Shown here: piece after piece, positions 1 to 6,628 of the stretch | Layout: the number at the start of each line of letters is the position of its first letter | Position numbering within the stretch: position 1 is the first letter of the stretch | Origin: GWB1-38-13 sp964608405 | GTDB taxonomy: Bacteria; Patescibacteriota; Microgenomatia; UBA8517 | Direction of reading: 5' to 3' | DNA length: 14,066 nucleotides | Assembly (NCBI GenBank): GCA_964608405.1 | Contig: CAZSNC010000018.1 | Coordinates: 1 to 14,066, forward strand | Made by a program: the position numbers and the translations under genes | Notes under the pieces: generated by a model | The model's database searches: none | Told to the model about the DNA's origin: nothing | Seen by the model: only the letters and a program-made list of their open reading frames with translations

Positions 1-1487
1 TTTGGATCGGATTCATTTAGATTGTCTTGTGATGGTTCGGTATAACCCATTATTGGAAATTCTGCATTACTAAGTTCAACAGAGACCGTCTTCGAACTGG
101 TTATTGTAAAACTGCATCTTTCAGTAACACCGTCCGTACTGTCCTCACAATCTCCACAAGGATTAACCGCCATTGAACATTGTTGCGACCATGGAATACA
201 GTTTGGATAATCGGGGTTTTGTACACACAATCCCGGGCTGGTACTATCGCAGTACCAGCAGTCGTATGAGGAAGATGGATTAAAAGGTGGATTACTATAA
301 ATTCTTACACCGGTTCCGTCAAAATATTGTTCATCATATCCGGCAAACTCATCAAACCTTTTCTCTATGACTACCGGGTCTCCAATAAACAGATCGTTTC
401 CACAAAACAACGCAAGATCCTCCTTGTTTGGGTTACAGGGACTTGCTTGGTATGGACGAAGTGAGTGGAACTCGTCGTCTCCAAAGAAGGAGTTTTCTGG
501 AGCAACAAGGTTACAGGCAAATGGATATTCCGAACCTGGTGAATATCTCGGAAGCGCTGTTTCTGTTGGACGAATGTTGTTTGGAAGGATACTAATACTT
601 GAGGGAATGGTACAGTCTCCGATACATATTGCTAAATGGTTTGCAACGCTCCTTTCACCAGTTGAGTCTGATGGATGATTAAGGAGTTCATCACCATTTC
701 TGATATTATTATCCGGGTCGACGGCAAGTGTACTGGAGCCACCACCATCCATATTGACCGCATTGTCGGCTCCACACTCCTTCATAATATTTGCCATATC
801 AAGTACCGATGCCCCAGCAGAACTACTGATTCCCTCGTCAACAACAACCATAATCAGTTCTTCATTGTTGTCTGTTAATCCTATTGATGTGCGTGCCCTA
901 ATGGTGCAATAACCTCTTCCGACACAATCTCCCGTACAAGATAACGCAGGGTTACAGTTAATTATTCCGGAGTAAATATTTCCGTTTTCAATGAGTTTTG
1001 TAAAGCCTGTTACAGCATCCCATATCCGATTCGGGCGTGTGTATAAATTGGCCTCATTTTGTTCGGATACAAAAAGTGTCATTCCGGGATCTTCGTTTGA
1101 ATAGATATCTCCTTGGGAAGCACTCAATCCGCTTGGGTCTACAAATGGTTCACTGTTTGTAGTGGTCCAACCTCCTCCGTTTATAGCTACTGCAGCACCA
1201 ACAGAGTACCTGAAATCTGTTGTTCTTCTACCCAGAAGAATGCGTGGAGTGGTTGCAATATCAATATCATCGGCCGTTAGATCAACCTTTACTATCCGAG
1301 CCATCATAGTCCTTGGAGATTGCAGTTGTACTTCTTTGTATTGAATGCTTTGGGATGTGGAAACAAGAGGTTGAAAATTATTGGAACAGTCAAAATCTGT
1401 TGTCCGTTGAGCTGAAACAGATACGGGAAAAGTAAAAAACATTACAGCTGACAACAATGTCAGTAACAACAACTCAGTCTTTCGCAT
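1..1487 (-). CDS. Secreted phosphodiester glycosidase (NAGPA-domain) protein, C-terminus beyond window
   Basis: The open frame runs from an ATG at 1487 to the window edge: 495 complete codons with no stop. Residues 1-26 form a signal peptide ending in SVSA before Q27. Residues about 60-290 carry the hallmarks of the NAGPA / exopolysaccharide phosphodiester glycosidase family: AINGGGW (101-107), RTSIGLT (199-205), VVVDEG (214-219), NMDGGGSSTLAV (245-256) and HPSDSTGERSVANHLAI (271-287). Family members hydrolyse sugar-1-phosphodiester bonds or act on exopolysaccharide; the substrate here is unknown. A Cys-rich segment follows (about 409-458, including CWYC and CGDCED). The fold and export are clear. 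Placement beside the pilin-like array suggests a surface role, perhaps trimming glycans or teichoic-like polymers, which is inference. Whether the missing C-terminus holds a membrane hairpin like those of the neighbouring genes cannot be seen. Confidence 0.88.
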   Translation of the reverse strand, partial: MRKTELLLLTLLSAVMFFTFPVSVSAQRTTDFDCSNNFQPLVSTSQSIQYKEVQLQSPRTMMARIVKVDLTADDIDIATTPRILLGRRTTDFRYSVGAAVAINGGGWTTTNSEPFVDPSGLSASQGDIYSNEDPGMTLFVSEQNEANLYTRPNRIWDAVTGFTKLIENGNIYSGIINCNPALSCTGDCVGRGYCTIRARTSIGLTDNNEELIMVVVDEGISSSAGASVLDMANIMKECGADNAVNMDGGGSSTLAVDPDNNIRNGDELLNHPSDSTGERSVANHLAICIGDCTIPSSISILPNNIRPTETALPRYSPGSEYPFACNLVAPENSFFGDDEFHSLRPYQASPCNPNKEDLALFCGNDLFIGDPVVIEKRFDEFAGYDEQYFDGTGVRIYSNPPFNPSSSYDCWYCDSTSPGLCVQNPDYPNCIPWSQQCSMAVNPCGDCEDSTDGVTERCSFTITSSKTVSVELSNAEFPIMGYTEPSQDNLNESDP

Positions 1488-1499
1488 AAATGTAAATTC

Positions 1500-1527
1500 A
1501 TTTTAGCATAGAAGTAATCACAGTAAA
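1500..1527 (-). promoter_or_regulatory. Putative promoter of the NAGPA-domain gene (extended -10)
   Basis: On the minus strand TGCTAAAAT (1500-1508) matches an extended -10 (TGnTATAAT) with one mismatch. TTTACT (1522-1527) is a possible -35 with a 16-nt spacer. Twelve nucleotides separate the -10 from the ATG at 1487, and no Shine-Dalgarno site is visible, so the leader would be only a few bases long. Confidence 0.5.
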
Positions 1528-1542
1528 CAAAAAACAATTTCT

Positions 1543-1560
1543 AAAAAACCAGGAGAGGTT
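1543..1560 (-). terminator. Weak terminator-like hairpin after the 1564-1884 pilin gene
   Basis: Read on the minus strand, AACC-TCTCCT-GGTT can fold into a 4-bp stem followed by a T run (T stretch at 1543-1548). It lies directly after the stop codon of the upstream gene. The stem is short, so this is only a candidate, and termination may be partial. Confidence 0.3.
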
Positions 1561-1563
1561 GAA

Positions 1564-1884
1564 TTATGCATTAACGGTGAAGTTGGTTACATTTGCTCCG
1601 GTGAAATACTGAATGATTACAAGAATGAGGTAGGCAAGAGCAATGATGACAATTCCAACAATAGCATATGTAAGAGTTTTTTGTGCAGAATTAACCCTTT
1701 CCGGATTTCCTCCGGAAGTTAAGTATTTAAATCCTCCGAAAATGAGAAGGATAAAGAACACAATTCCGGCGAAAGAAAGAATGGAAACAACAATATTTTG
1801 GAAAATCCATTCAAATCCTTTGATGGTTGCGACACCATTTACTGTATGAACCCCGGGTTGGGGATTGATTAGTGCCAATTTCAT
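1564..1884 (-). CDS. Short T4SS pilin-like (VirB2/TrbC-type) two-helix protein
   Basis: A 106-residue protein with two predicted membrane helices (about 30-51 and 71-93) flanking a polar loop, YLTSGGNPERVNSAQK, the signature seen in all its upstream neighbours (small residue-GG-D/N-P/K, then basic residues and a small-residue-rich second helix). This matches the T4SS pilin / Mbov_0395-type conjugal pilin family. The loop is positively charged, so it should face the cytoplasm, with both termini outside. I start it at the ATG at 1884 rather than 1947: the extra 21 codons would run through a strong terminator hairpin, whereas an extended -10 ends 7 nt upstream of the 1884 ATG. The N-terminal NPQPGVHTVNG resembles NPPPGVSSYGG of the 3132-3476 protein, so those two may form a subtype. 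The exact role (filament subunit or membrane adaptor) is inferred. Confidence 0.85.
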   Translation of the reverse strand: MKLALINPQPGVHTVNGVATIKGFEWIFQNIVVSILSFAGIVFFILLIFGGFKYLTSGGNPERVNSAQKTLTYAIVGIVIIALAYLILVIIQYFTGANVTNFTVNA

Positions 1885-1891
1885 TAAACAA

Positions 1892-1900
1892 ATTGTAACA
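1892..1900 (-). promoter_or_regulatory. Extended -10 promoter of the 1564-1884 pilin gene
   Basis: TGTTACAAT on the minus strand matches TGnTATAAT with one mismatch. It sits directly after the T-run of the preceding terminator and ends 7 nt before the ATG at 1884. A transcript starting at the usual distance would be leaderless; no ribosome-binding site is present. Confidence 0.55.
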
Positions 1901-1901
1901 C

Positions 1902-1937
1902 AAAAAAAGCAACCCCGTCGGGCTGCCTTTTTCTTTT
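1902..1937 (-). terminator. Rho-independent terminator after the twin pilin genes (bidirectional in form)
   Basis: On the minus strand GCAGCCC (1926-1920), loop GACG, GGGTTGC (1915-1909) form a 7-bp GC-rich stem with one G.T pair, followed by seven Ts (1908-1902). On the plus strand the same stem is followed by a T-rich run (1928-1937), so it could also stop readthrough from the other side. It begins about 20 nt after the stop codon of the 1949-2281 gene. Confidence 0.88.
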
Positions 1938-1948
1938 GCAAGAACAAA

Positions 1949-2281
1949 TTAAACTTGTGTTGGAATAGTGAACGATCTCAAACTTACTCCAAAGAAACTC
2001 TCAATAAGTGTTAATATTGCCCAAGCTGCAAATACAATTACCAAACCAACCAAACCGGCTGTAATTTGGTTTCTTGCACCTTCTGTCTTTCCTTTGTCTC
2101 CACCGGAAGTGATCCATTTGATACCTCCTAAAACAAGCATAAAGAAGAAAGCTACGGCTGCAACAATCAATACAAATGAAATTGCAATTCCAACCAAGCC
2201 ACCAAAATCTATATTCTGCAAATTTTCAAAACCTGTTGGTGCATTAAGATTAATAACATTACCAGTTGCTAATAAATTCAT
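1949..2281 (-). CDS. T4SS pilin-like protein, second of a twin pair
   Basis: A 110-residue protein with helix 1 at about 29-53, loop KWITSGGDKGKTEGARNQ (55-72) and helix 2 at about 73-96. By my hand alignment it is roughly three-quarters identical to the 2321-2647 product over about 86 residues (shared NLQNIDFGGL, AFFFMLVLGG, KWITSGGDKGK, GLVIVFAAWAIL), so the pair arose by tandem duplication. I choose the ATG at 2281 over a GTG at 2293: AGGGGGTGG ends 8 nt before the ATG and would abut or overlap the GTG, and the shorter protein lines up with its twin. It carries the Shine-Dalgarno site expected of a downstream operon gene. A T4SS-type pilin or related envelope subunit is the best assignment; the filament role is inferred. 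Confidence 0.88.
   Translation of the reverse strand: MNLLATGNVINLNAPTGFENLQNIDFGGLVGIAISFVLIVAAVAFFFMLVLGGIKWITSGGDKGKTEGARNQITAGLVGLVIVFAAWAILTLIESFFGVSLRSFTIPTQV
2088..2121. repeat. 34-bp direct repeat, copy 1 (pilin loop codons)
   Basis: This 34-nt segment is identical to 2457-2490. It encodes, on the minus strand, the conserved end of helix 1 and the loop (WITSGGDKGK) of the twin pilins. It marks their duplication and is not a mobile or CRISPR repeat. Confidence 0.85.
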
Positions 2282-2320
2282 AATTTTTTCCACCCCCTTT
2301 CAAATTTTAAAACCGTCAAC

Positions 2321-2647
2321 CTACGTCAGGTTAAGGTTAAAACTTCTCAAGTTCACATGGAAGAAGTTTTCGACGATACTGAGGATCGCCCATGCAGCAA
2401 AAACTATAACAAGACCAATGAGTGCAGATGTAATTTGACTTCTTGCGCTTTCGACTTTTCCTTTGTCTCCACCGGAAGTGATCCATTTGACACCACCCAG
2501 AACCAACATAAAGAAGAAGGCAAGGGCGGCAATAATAATGGCAAAAGTAATTACAATAGTGATTAGTCCACCAAAATCAATATTTTGTAGATTGCTAAAC
2601 TGCTCTGGAGCATCAATATTAATAACCTGCGCAATCAATTTTTGCAT
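2321..2647 (-). CDS. T4SS pilin-like protein, first of a twin pair
   Basis: A 108-residue protein with a short N-terminal tail, helix 1 (about 27-52), loop KWITSGGDKGKVESARSQ (54-71) and helix 2 (about 72-95), ending in a polar tail. It shares about three-quarters of its residues with the 1949-2281 product and forms a two-gene unit with it: a consensus promoter lies immediately upstream and a strong terminator after the second gene. It is the only pilin gene here with a perfect -35 box, so the pair may supply the abundant (major) subunit, while the other pilins are minor; this is inference. The start is the ATG at 2647, about 10 nt after the -10, with no ribosome-binding site. Confidence 0.88.
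   Translation of the reverse strand: MQKLIAQVINIDAPEQFSNLQNIDFGGLITIVITFAIIIAALAFFFMLVLGGVKWITSGGDKGKVESARSQITSALIGLVIVFAAWAILSIVENFFHVNLRSFNLNLT
2457..2490. repeat. 34-bp direct repeat, copy 2 (pilin loop codons)
   Basis: Identical to 2088-2121 and in the same coding phase of the twin gene. Perfect identity at third codon positions here, against divergence elsewhere in the pair, fits either recent duplication with selection or local gene conversion. Confidence 0.85.
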
Positions 2648-2657
2648 GTATATGTAT

Positions 2658-2687
2658 ATTATCGGTTACCAAATTACACTTTGTCAA
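2658..2687 (-). promoter_or_regulatory. Consensus sigma70-type promoter for the twin pilin genes
   Basis: On the minus strand a perfect TTGACA (2682-2687), an 18-nt spacer and GATAAT (2658-2663, 5/6 match) lie in the 115-nt gap after the 2763-3128 gene. The -10 ends 10 nt before the start codon at 2647, giving a leader of only a few bases. It is the best-matching promoter in the window. Confidence 0.75.
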
Positions 2688-2762
2688 GTATAGATGAGGA
2701 ATTAATTACCCAAATCAATAAAACAGTAATAAACAGGACTTATTATTATGAAAGATTATATG

Positions 2763-3128
2763 TTATGGTCCTAAGTTTGATATAAGTGCGGAGGGATTAA
2801 GAATGTCGGGAAGTCCGAAAACACTACCGAATATTTCAGCAATAAACAAAGCAGCAATGATAATTGCCAAACCTATTGCACCCGAAATCATATTCGAGCG
2901 GGCAGCAGCGAGCTTTCCTTTGTCTCCACCTGAAGACATCCATTGGATTCCACCGGAAATTAGAAGAAAGATAAACCAGATTCCTGCAACAAGAGTAAGT
3001 ATGCCGATTACCTTTGTAATGATATTTGTGAATCTTCCCGGAGAACCGCTTCCACCAGTTCCGTATGTCCCTATTCCCTGAATAGGATCCCCAATTGGAA
3101 CCTGATTTTGTGACAAATATTTCAACAT
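2763..3128 (-). CDS. T4SS pilin-like protein with Gly-rich N-terminal segment
   Basis: A 121-residue protein. A Gly/Ser/Pro-rich N-terminal segment (GIGTYGTGGSGSPG, 18-31) precedes helix 1 (about 38-60), the loop IQWMSSGGDKGKLAAARSN (61-79) and helix 2 (about 81-103); the C-terminal tail is longer than in its neighbours. The loop matches the twin pilins closely. It follows the 3132-3476 gene by 3 nt with no ribosome-binding site, so it is probably translated by coupling. No clear terminator follows, only AT-rich sequence up to the next promoter. A pilin-family membrane subunit is well supported; its place in a filament or channel is not. Confidence 0.87.
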   Translation of the reverse strand: MLKYLSQNQVPIGDPIQGIGTYGTGGSGSPGRFTNIITKVIGILTLVAGIWFIFLLISGGIQWMSSGGDKGKLAAARSNMISGAIGLAIIIAALFIAEIFGSVFGLPDILNPSALISNLGP

Positions 3129-3131
3129 AAA

Positions 3132-3476
3132 TTAAGGTGTAAAAATTCTCAACTGTAACAGTGCGTTGTAATCTCCAAAAATAAGACGTCCGAAAATTCC
3201 AGCCAAAACAAAAGATCCGGCCGCAACCAAAAGCCCGAGCATTGTTTGCCAGATTTTTGCCCAAGCAGCAGCAACTTTTTCCGGATTTCCACCCGCCGAC
3301 ATAAATGCGTATCCGGCAAGGATAATGTTAATAAATGCATAAATACCGGCAATTACAATGACAAACTTAACACCATTACTAATGAAATTCCTTAATCCAG
3401 TCAAACCCCCTCCATAACTACTTACTCCCGGTGGGGGATTAACACGACCAAAAATCAGCGCGATATAATTCGACAT
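3132..3476 (-). CDS. T4SS pilin-like protein, divergent subtype
   Basis: A 114-residue protein. The N-terminal NPPPGVSSYGG (13-23) resembles that of the 1564-1884 product. Helix 1 covers about 33-55, the loop FMSAGGNPEKVAAAWAK 58-74, and helix 2 about 76-100. The loop keeps the AGGNPEK signature, but Trp residues follow it (AWAKIW), unlike the other copies. The gene starts 1 nt after the stop of the 3478-3792 gene and ends 3 nt before the next start, so these three genes form a tight operon. An AGG 8 nt or so upstream of the ATG may serve as a weak ribosome-binding site. Confidence 0.86.
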   Translation of the reverse strand: MSNYIALIFGRVNPPPGVSSYGGGLTGLRNFISNGVKFVIVIAGIYAFINIILAGYAFMSAGGNPEKVAAAWAKIWQTMLGLLVAAGSFVLAGIFGRLIFGDYNALLQLRIFTP

Positions 3477-3477
3477 A

Positions 3478-3792
3478 TTAAAAACCTGGACTTAAGATAC
3501 TAAACCCAAAAATTCTTTCAGCCAATCTTATTATCCAGTATGCAATAAATATTATCAAAAATCCAATCAATGCAGACGTTGCAGCTTTTTGTCCCTTTGC
3601 GACCTGTTCTTTATTACTGTTTCCTGATCCTGCCATGATCATAATTCCACCGGCAATTAAAAGAATAAATAGTGCAATTCCGGCAAACGCAACTGCATTT
3701 GAAAGGATTATTGAGACAAAATCACCAACCCCACCACCTTCTTTGCCGAAAGGGGAGTTAAAAAACCTTCCAATGTTTACTTGGGCAATCAT
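3478..3792 (-). CDS. T4SS pilin-like protein, divergent loop
   Basis: A 104-residue protein. A Gly-rich N-terminal part (FGKEGGGVGDF) leads into helix 1 (about 31-54). The loop GSGNSNKEQVAKGQK is longer and lacks the usual GGDPxK spacing. Helix 2 (about 71-91) and a C-terminal FSILSPGF resemble the tails of the long hairpin proteins upstream (...ILRIPGL). It lies 13 nt after the 3806-5329 gene and 1 nt before the next, within the same minus-strand run. No Shine-Dalgarno site precedes the ATG at 3792; a TAATAT box 7 nt upstream could be an internal promoter, but it is a weak match. Confidence 0.85.
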   Translation of the reverse strand: MIAQVNIGRFFNSPFGKEGGGVGDFVSIILSNAVAFAGIALFILLIAGGIMIMAGSGNSNKEQVAKGQKAATSALIGFLIIFIAYWIIRLAERIFGFSILSPGF

Positions 3793-3805
3793 AGTCTATA
3801 TATTA

Positions 3806-5329
3806 TTAAAATATTCCCAATATATCAGTTATCCCCAGAATTCTTCCAACAACAATTGTCAACCAGAATGCAATAAATATAATTGCAAAACCAATCAGTG
3901 AAGTGGTTATGATTTCTTTTGAGGCCTGGGCCTTTTTAGGATCACCTGCAGAAAACATTAAGTTATAGCCGCCATAAATAAGCATTAGAAGAAGAACGAG
4001 GCCGGCTATTGGAAAAATAATTACTAGGGCGTTGGAAACAATTTCACCCAAGGTTAAGGAACTTGAAAAACTGAATAATCCTCTGCCCGACTGTATTGCT
4101 TGATATAGTCTTGAGAAGTTTACAACTCCTGATGGCGGTTCGTAATTTACGATACATTCACACATTGATGTACCACCACAGGCAGGACCCCTGCTCGAAC
4201 AGTCGTCTATATACCCCCATCCGCACATATTGTTCGGGTCAACACTACAGGTATCGCTTGGTATACAAGTGCACCCTCTCTCGCCTAAACACAGATTTTC
4301 TTCTATATTGCATGACAGTCCTAGACTTGTGTCACACCTTGCTCCTTCGCAACAGGGTTCTCCAAAACTTCCGCAAGCAATTGGGGGCTGTGTAACCGAC
4401 TGGGGAATTGAACAAGCCAATCCGCTGGAACAATGGGATGTAGACACCCTTTCATTACAAAGTGAATTAAAACCATTAGCACTCGGGCAGTCTGACGAGT
4501 ATGTACAACAGTGTAAGCAACTGTATACTCCGCCAGGAACGGGAATATCGGGAGTGTTACAGAAATATAAACTTGGACAATCGGTGTCGTCTGTACACCC
4601 TGAGCCCCCTGGGGGTACTGTGGGATTGGCCACAACACAGCTATTTGTGCAAGTTGTTATATACGGTCGGCAACCGCTTGGGTCTACAAACTCTTCGTTC
4701 GGTGTGTAGATAGGACAATATTCAAGATTTGGTACATAACCCAATGCACAGTTATTTGTGAAAGAACAATTCCACCCGCCCAGAGTATTGCTGTGACAAA
4801 AACAGGTAAAAGTCCCACTTGCAGGTGTTGGAGTTGGGGCAGCGGTGTAAGTACATATTCTACCACTATAACAACCACTGGATTGGTCAGGTACACATCC
4901 AGATACGACCCGGTTTGGAATAGCGGGACAGTCACTAACACTATTACAACATTGAACACAAGTACCCGATGTTTGTCCGATCGGAATACTACAAAAAGAA
5001 TTAATCAAACAATCTCCAGAACAAGTGCATGCAGATCCGGGTGGTTGACGCACTCCCAATATACAATTATCATTGAAACTTCCTCCACATAATAGGGATG
5101 AAGGATTTGTTGTGCAATAACTAGGAGAAGTGTAAGGAGCACAGTTGCTACAGTTAGGTCTGTAGTTTTGGTCACAATTACTGGACGAAGTGTCACAATT
5201 AGCCCCACCGAAAGTGTCTGCAGTACAATTACATGTATAAGCTCCTTGTGCAACAGCCTCCTTTACACCAATCAACACGAAGAAGGCAAAAACAAAGGAA
5301 AACAAAAAGAGGACTTTTTTACTCATCAT
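3806..5329 (-). CDS. Large Cys-rich secreted protein with C-terminal pilin-type membrane hairpin
   Basis: A 507-residue protein. A signal peptide ends near AVAQ (25-28). The ectodomain (29 to about 400) is extremely rich in cysteine and holds two copies of a roughly 135-residue module: copy 1 at 29-159 and copy 2 at 172-306, each with G-x-[YF]-T-C-x-C, T-x-GG-x-NC, PPG-x-x-C, CxxCC and SDCP in the same order, joined by a Pro/Thr linker (162-170). A partial third unit with CGSFGEPCCEGARC follows from 319. Two helices (about 434-454 and 473-496) flank SAGDPKKAQASKE (460-472), the T4SS-pilin loop found in the small neighbouring proteins. The likely topology is ectodomain outside and basic loop inside. 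Many disulfides imply an exported, protease-resistant surface structure. It may start at the ATG at 5329 or 5326. Function is unknown; adhesin or filament-tip protein is a guess. Confidence 0.88.
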   Translation of the reverse strand: MMSKKVLFLFSFVFAFFVLIGVKEAVAQGAYTCNCTADTFGGANCDTSSSNCDQNYRPNCSNCAPYTSPSYCTTNPSSLLCGGSFNDNCILGVRQPPGSACTCSGDCLINSFCSIPIGQTSGTCVQCCNSVSDCPAIPNRVVSGCVPDQSSGCYSGRICTYTAAPTPTPASGTFTCFCHSNTLGGWNCSFTNNCALGYVPNLEYCPIYTPNEEFVDPSGCRPYITTCTNSCVVANPTVPPGGSGCTDDTDCPSLYFCNTPDIPVPGGVYSCLHCCTYSSDCPSANGFNSLCNERVSTSHCSSGLACSIPQSVTQPPIACGSFGEPCCEGARCDTSLGLSCNIEENLCLGERGCTCIPSDTCSVDPNNMCGWGYIDDCSSRGPACGGTSMCECIVNYEPPSGVVNFSRLYQAIQSGRGLFSFSSSLTLGEIVSNALVIIFPIAGLVLLLMLIYGGYNLMFSAGDPKKAQASKEIITTSLIGFAIIFIAFWLTIVVGRILGITDILGIF

Positions 5330-5333
5330 TCTT

Positions 5334-5342
5334 AGTTTAACA
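5334..5342 (-). promoter_or_regulatory. Possible extended -10 upstream of the Cys-rich hairpin gene
   Basis: TGTTAAACT on the minus strand resembles TGnTATAAT with two mismatches. It ends 4 nt before the ATG at 5329 and 7 nt before the one at 5326; the second fits a leaderless start better. The -10 sits in the 42-nt gap after the 5372-6544 gene. No Shine-Dalgarno site is seen. Confidence 0.35.
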
Positions 5343-5371
5343 CTTAGCGGCTTTTCAAAACAACATTATGA

Positions 5372-6544
5372 TTACAGCCCCGGAATTCTTAATATTCGTA
5401 TTCCAACAAGATCAAGGATAAACACTGAAAATATAATTAATATTATTCCTGCGATGGCTGCAGTTAACAACTCTCTTCCGCTTTGTAGTTTTCGTTTGTC
5501 ACCAGATGCCGTCATTATCATAAAACCGGAGATAATAATCAAAATAAATGACACACCCCCTGAAATTCCGATTGCCCAACGCAAGATAAAAGTTAAAAAT
5601 GCATTTTTATCACCAATTGGCAAACAACCTATAGCGGTTGATATGGAATTTGGGTCGTTTGGACAAAGCGGATTTAGTTCGACCCGTGGTGTTGGAAGGT
5701 ATAACTGTGTACAGCACCAGCAGTCGAGTGATCTATTACTGATACTGCAGTCGCGCGACCCGTCTTCGTCAAGCCCAACCCCATCTTCGTCGGTTGGTCT
5801 TTGACAACCATCTCTTCGAGAGGTAAGACAATTCCCGAAAGGATAGTTGGAATCGTCACAATAGTCACCACATTGAGTAAAAAATGCAGTAGCAACTGGT
5901 TGTGTTGGCCCAATTGTTGCAGTCGGGGCTATAGTTATTGAGGGGGTTGAATCAACACAATTGCAACCCGAAGCCGTGCAATAACCATTATTAATTCCTA
6001 AACAATCTTCAGAAAATCCTTCTCCACAGTAATTTGTTATGTTACATTGTGTTCCGCCCGATGGGGTACATTCACAATCATCGTCATGGAGAAATAGGCT
6101 TTGTCCCTCGATAAAATTTGCACAGTAAGTGTCACTACTGCAATTCCATTGCAGTGATGTATCATACGTTCCCGCTGGAAGGTCATAATCAGCACTCAAT
6201 CCATCTATACAACCGTTGCTGATATCGAAGGAAGCAGACACCCCCCCACCGTTGCTGTTTATTATCCCCCCTAAACCGTCCGACCCTCCCATAATAACCA
6301 ACCGTGCACTTCCACAGGAATTATATGGAATTGTTGAATCGCATGTCATTAATATCCTGTAGCGTTCCGTTGAATCGAGTTGTGCGTAACTAAAAATTAC
6401 ATTATCGTTACAGCCAACATTTGTAGGACTAATGGAAAGAGTTGGAGGGGGAGTTTGTGCAAAAACCAATTTTTGTGTAAAAGTGAGCGAAAGGAAGAGG
6501 GAAACAGCGATGATAATTAACGATGGCAATTTTATTTGACGCAT
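5372..6544 (-). CDS. Secreted Cys-containing ectodomain protein with C-terminal pilin-type hairpin
   Basis: A 390-residue protein. The signal peptide (1-30) ends at VFAQ. Residues 31-150 look like a beta-rich domain (opening TLSISPTNVGCNDNVIF), and 155-197 form a Cys cluster. A Ser/Thr/Pro linker (198-218) leads to a second Cys-rich part ending in CWCC (275-278). The C-terminal 100 residues hold TAIGCLPI (303-310), helix 1 (about 316-345), TASGDKRKLQSGRE (345-358), helix 2 (about 360-382) and the end RILRIPGL. This last part is very close to that of the 6629-7717 protein, while the ectodomains differ: a conserved anchor with variable outer parts. The gene is preceded by a 9-bp inverted repeat and a possible promoter. 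The outer domain's binding partner is unknown. Confidence 0.87.
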   Translation of the reverse strand: MRQIKLPSLIIIAVSLFLSLTFTQKLVFAQTPPPTLSISPTNVGCNDNVIFSYAQLDSTERYRILMTCDSTIPYNSCGSARLVIMGGSDGLGGIINSNGGGVSASFDISNGCIDGLSADYDLPAGTYDTSLQWNCSSDTYCANFIEGQSLFLHDDDCECTPSGGTQCNITNYCGEGFSEDCLGINNGYCTASGCNCVDSTPSITIAPTATIGPTQPVATAFFTQCGDYCDDSNYPFGNCLTSRRDGCQRPTDEDGVGLDEDGSRDCSISNRSLDCWCCTQLYLPTPRVELNPLCPNDPNSISTAIGCLPIGDKNAFLTFILRWAIGISGGVSFILIIISGFMIMTASGDKRKLQSGRELLTAAIAGIILIIFSVFILDLVGIRILRIPGL

Positions 6545-6554
6545 ATATTTTACT

Positions 6555-6560
6555 ATTCTA
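6555..6560 (-). promoter_or_regulatory. Possible -10 box of the 5372-6544 gene
   Basis: TAGAAT on the minus strand (5/6 match to TATAAT) ends 10 nt before the ATG at 6544. No convincing -35 lies 16-18 nt upstream, and no ribosome-binding site is present. The palindrome at 6596-6614 offers a second candidate, TGCTAAACT, 48 nt from the ATG. Confidence 0.35.
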
Positions 6561-6595
6561 CGAAATAAGTAAATTATTCCACAAAACTGCTTTAG

Positions 6596-6614
6596 TTTAG
6601 CATAATATGCTAAA
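6596..6614. repeat. Perfect 9-bp inverted repeat TTTAGCATA-A-TATGCTAAA
   Basis: A 19-nt palindrome in the 84-nt gap between two hairpin-anchored surface-protein genes. Each arm contains TATGCTAA, an octamer that also lies upstream of the genes starting at 1487 and 7717, and in inverted form upstream of 9631. It could be an operator for a dimeric regulator, or paired -10-like elements. It is too AT-rich and lacks the T-run needed for a terminator. Confidence 0.6.
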
Positions 6615-6628
6615 CGTTAAGTATATAA

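Noticed and set aside
367..1344. Plus-strand open frames across 367-1344
   Set aside because: They are shadows of the NAGPA-domain gene on the minus strand. Their translations show no coherent motifs.
1885..1947. N-terminal extension of the 1564-1884 pilin gene (start at 1947)
   Set aside because: The 21 extra codons lie over a strong terminator hairpin and an extended -10. The extension has no counterpart in the paralogs.
2088..2490. 34-bp direct repeat as a CRISPR or mobile-element signal
   Set aside because: There are only two copies, both in the same phase of paralogous pilin genes, with no spacer structure or transposase.
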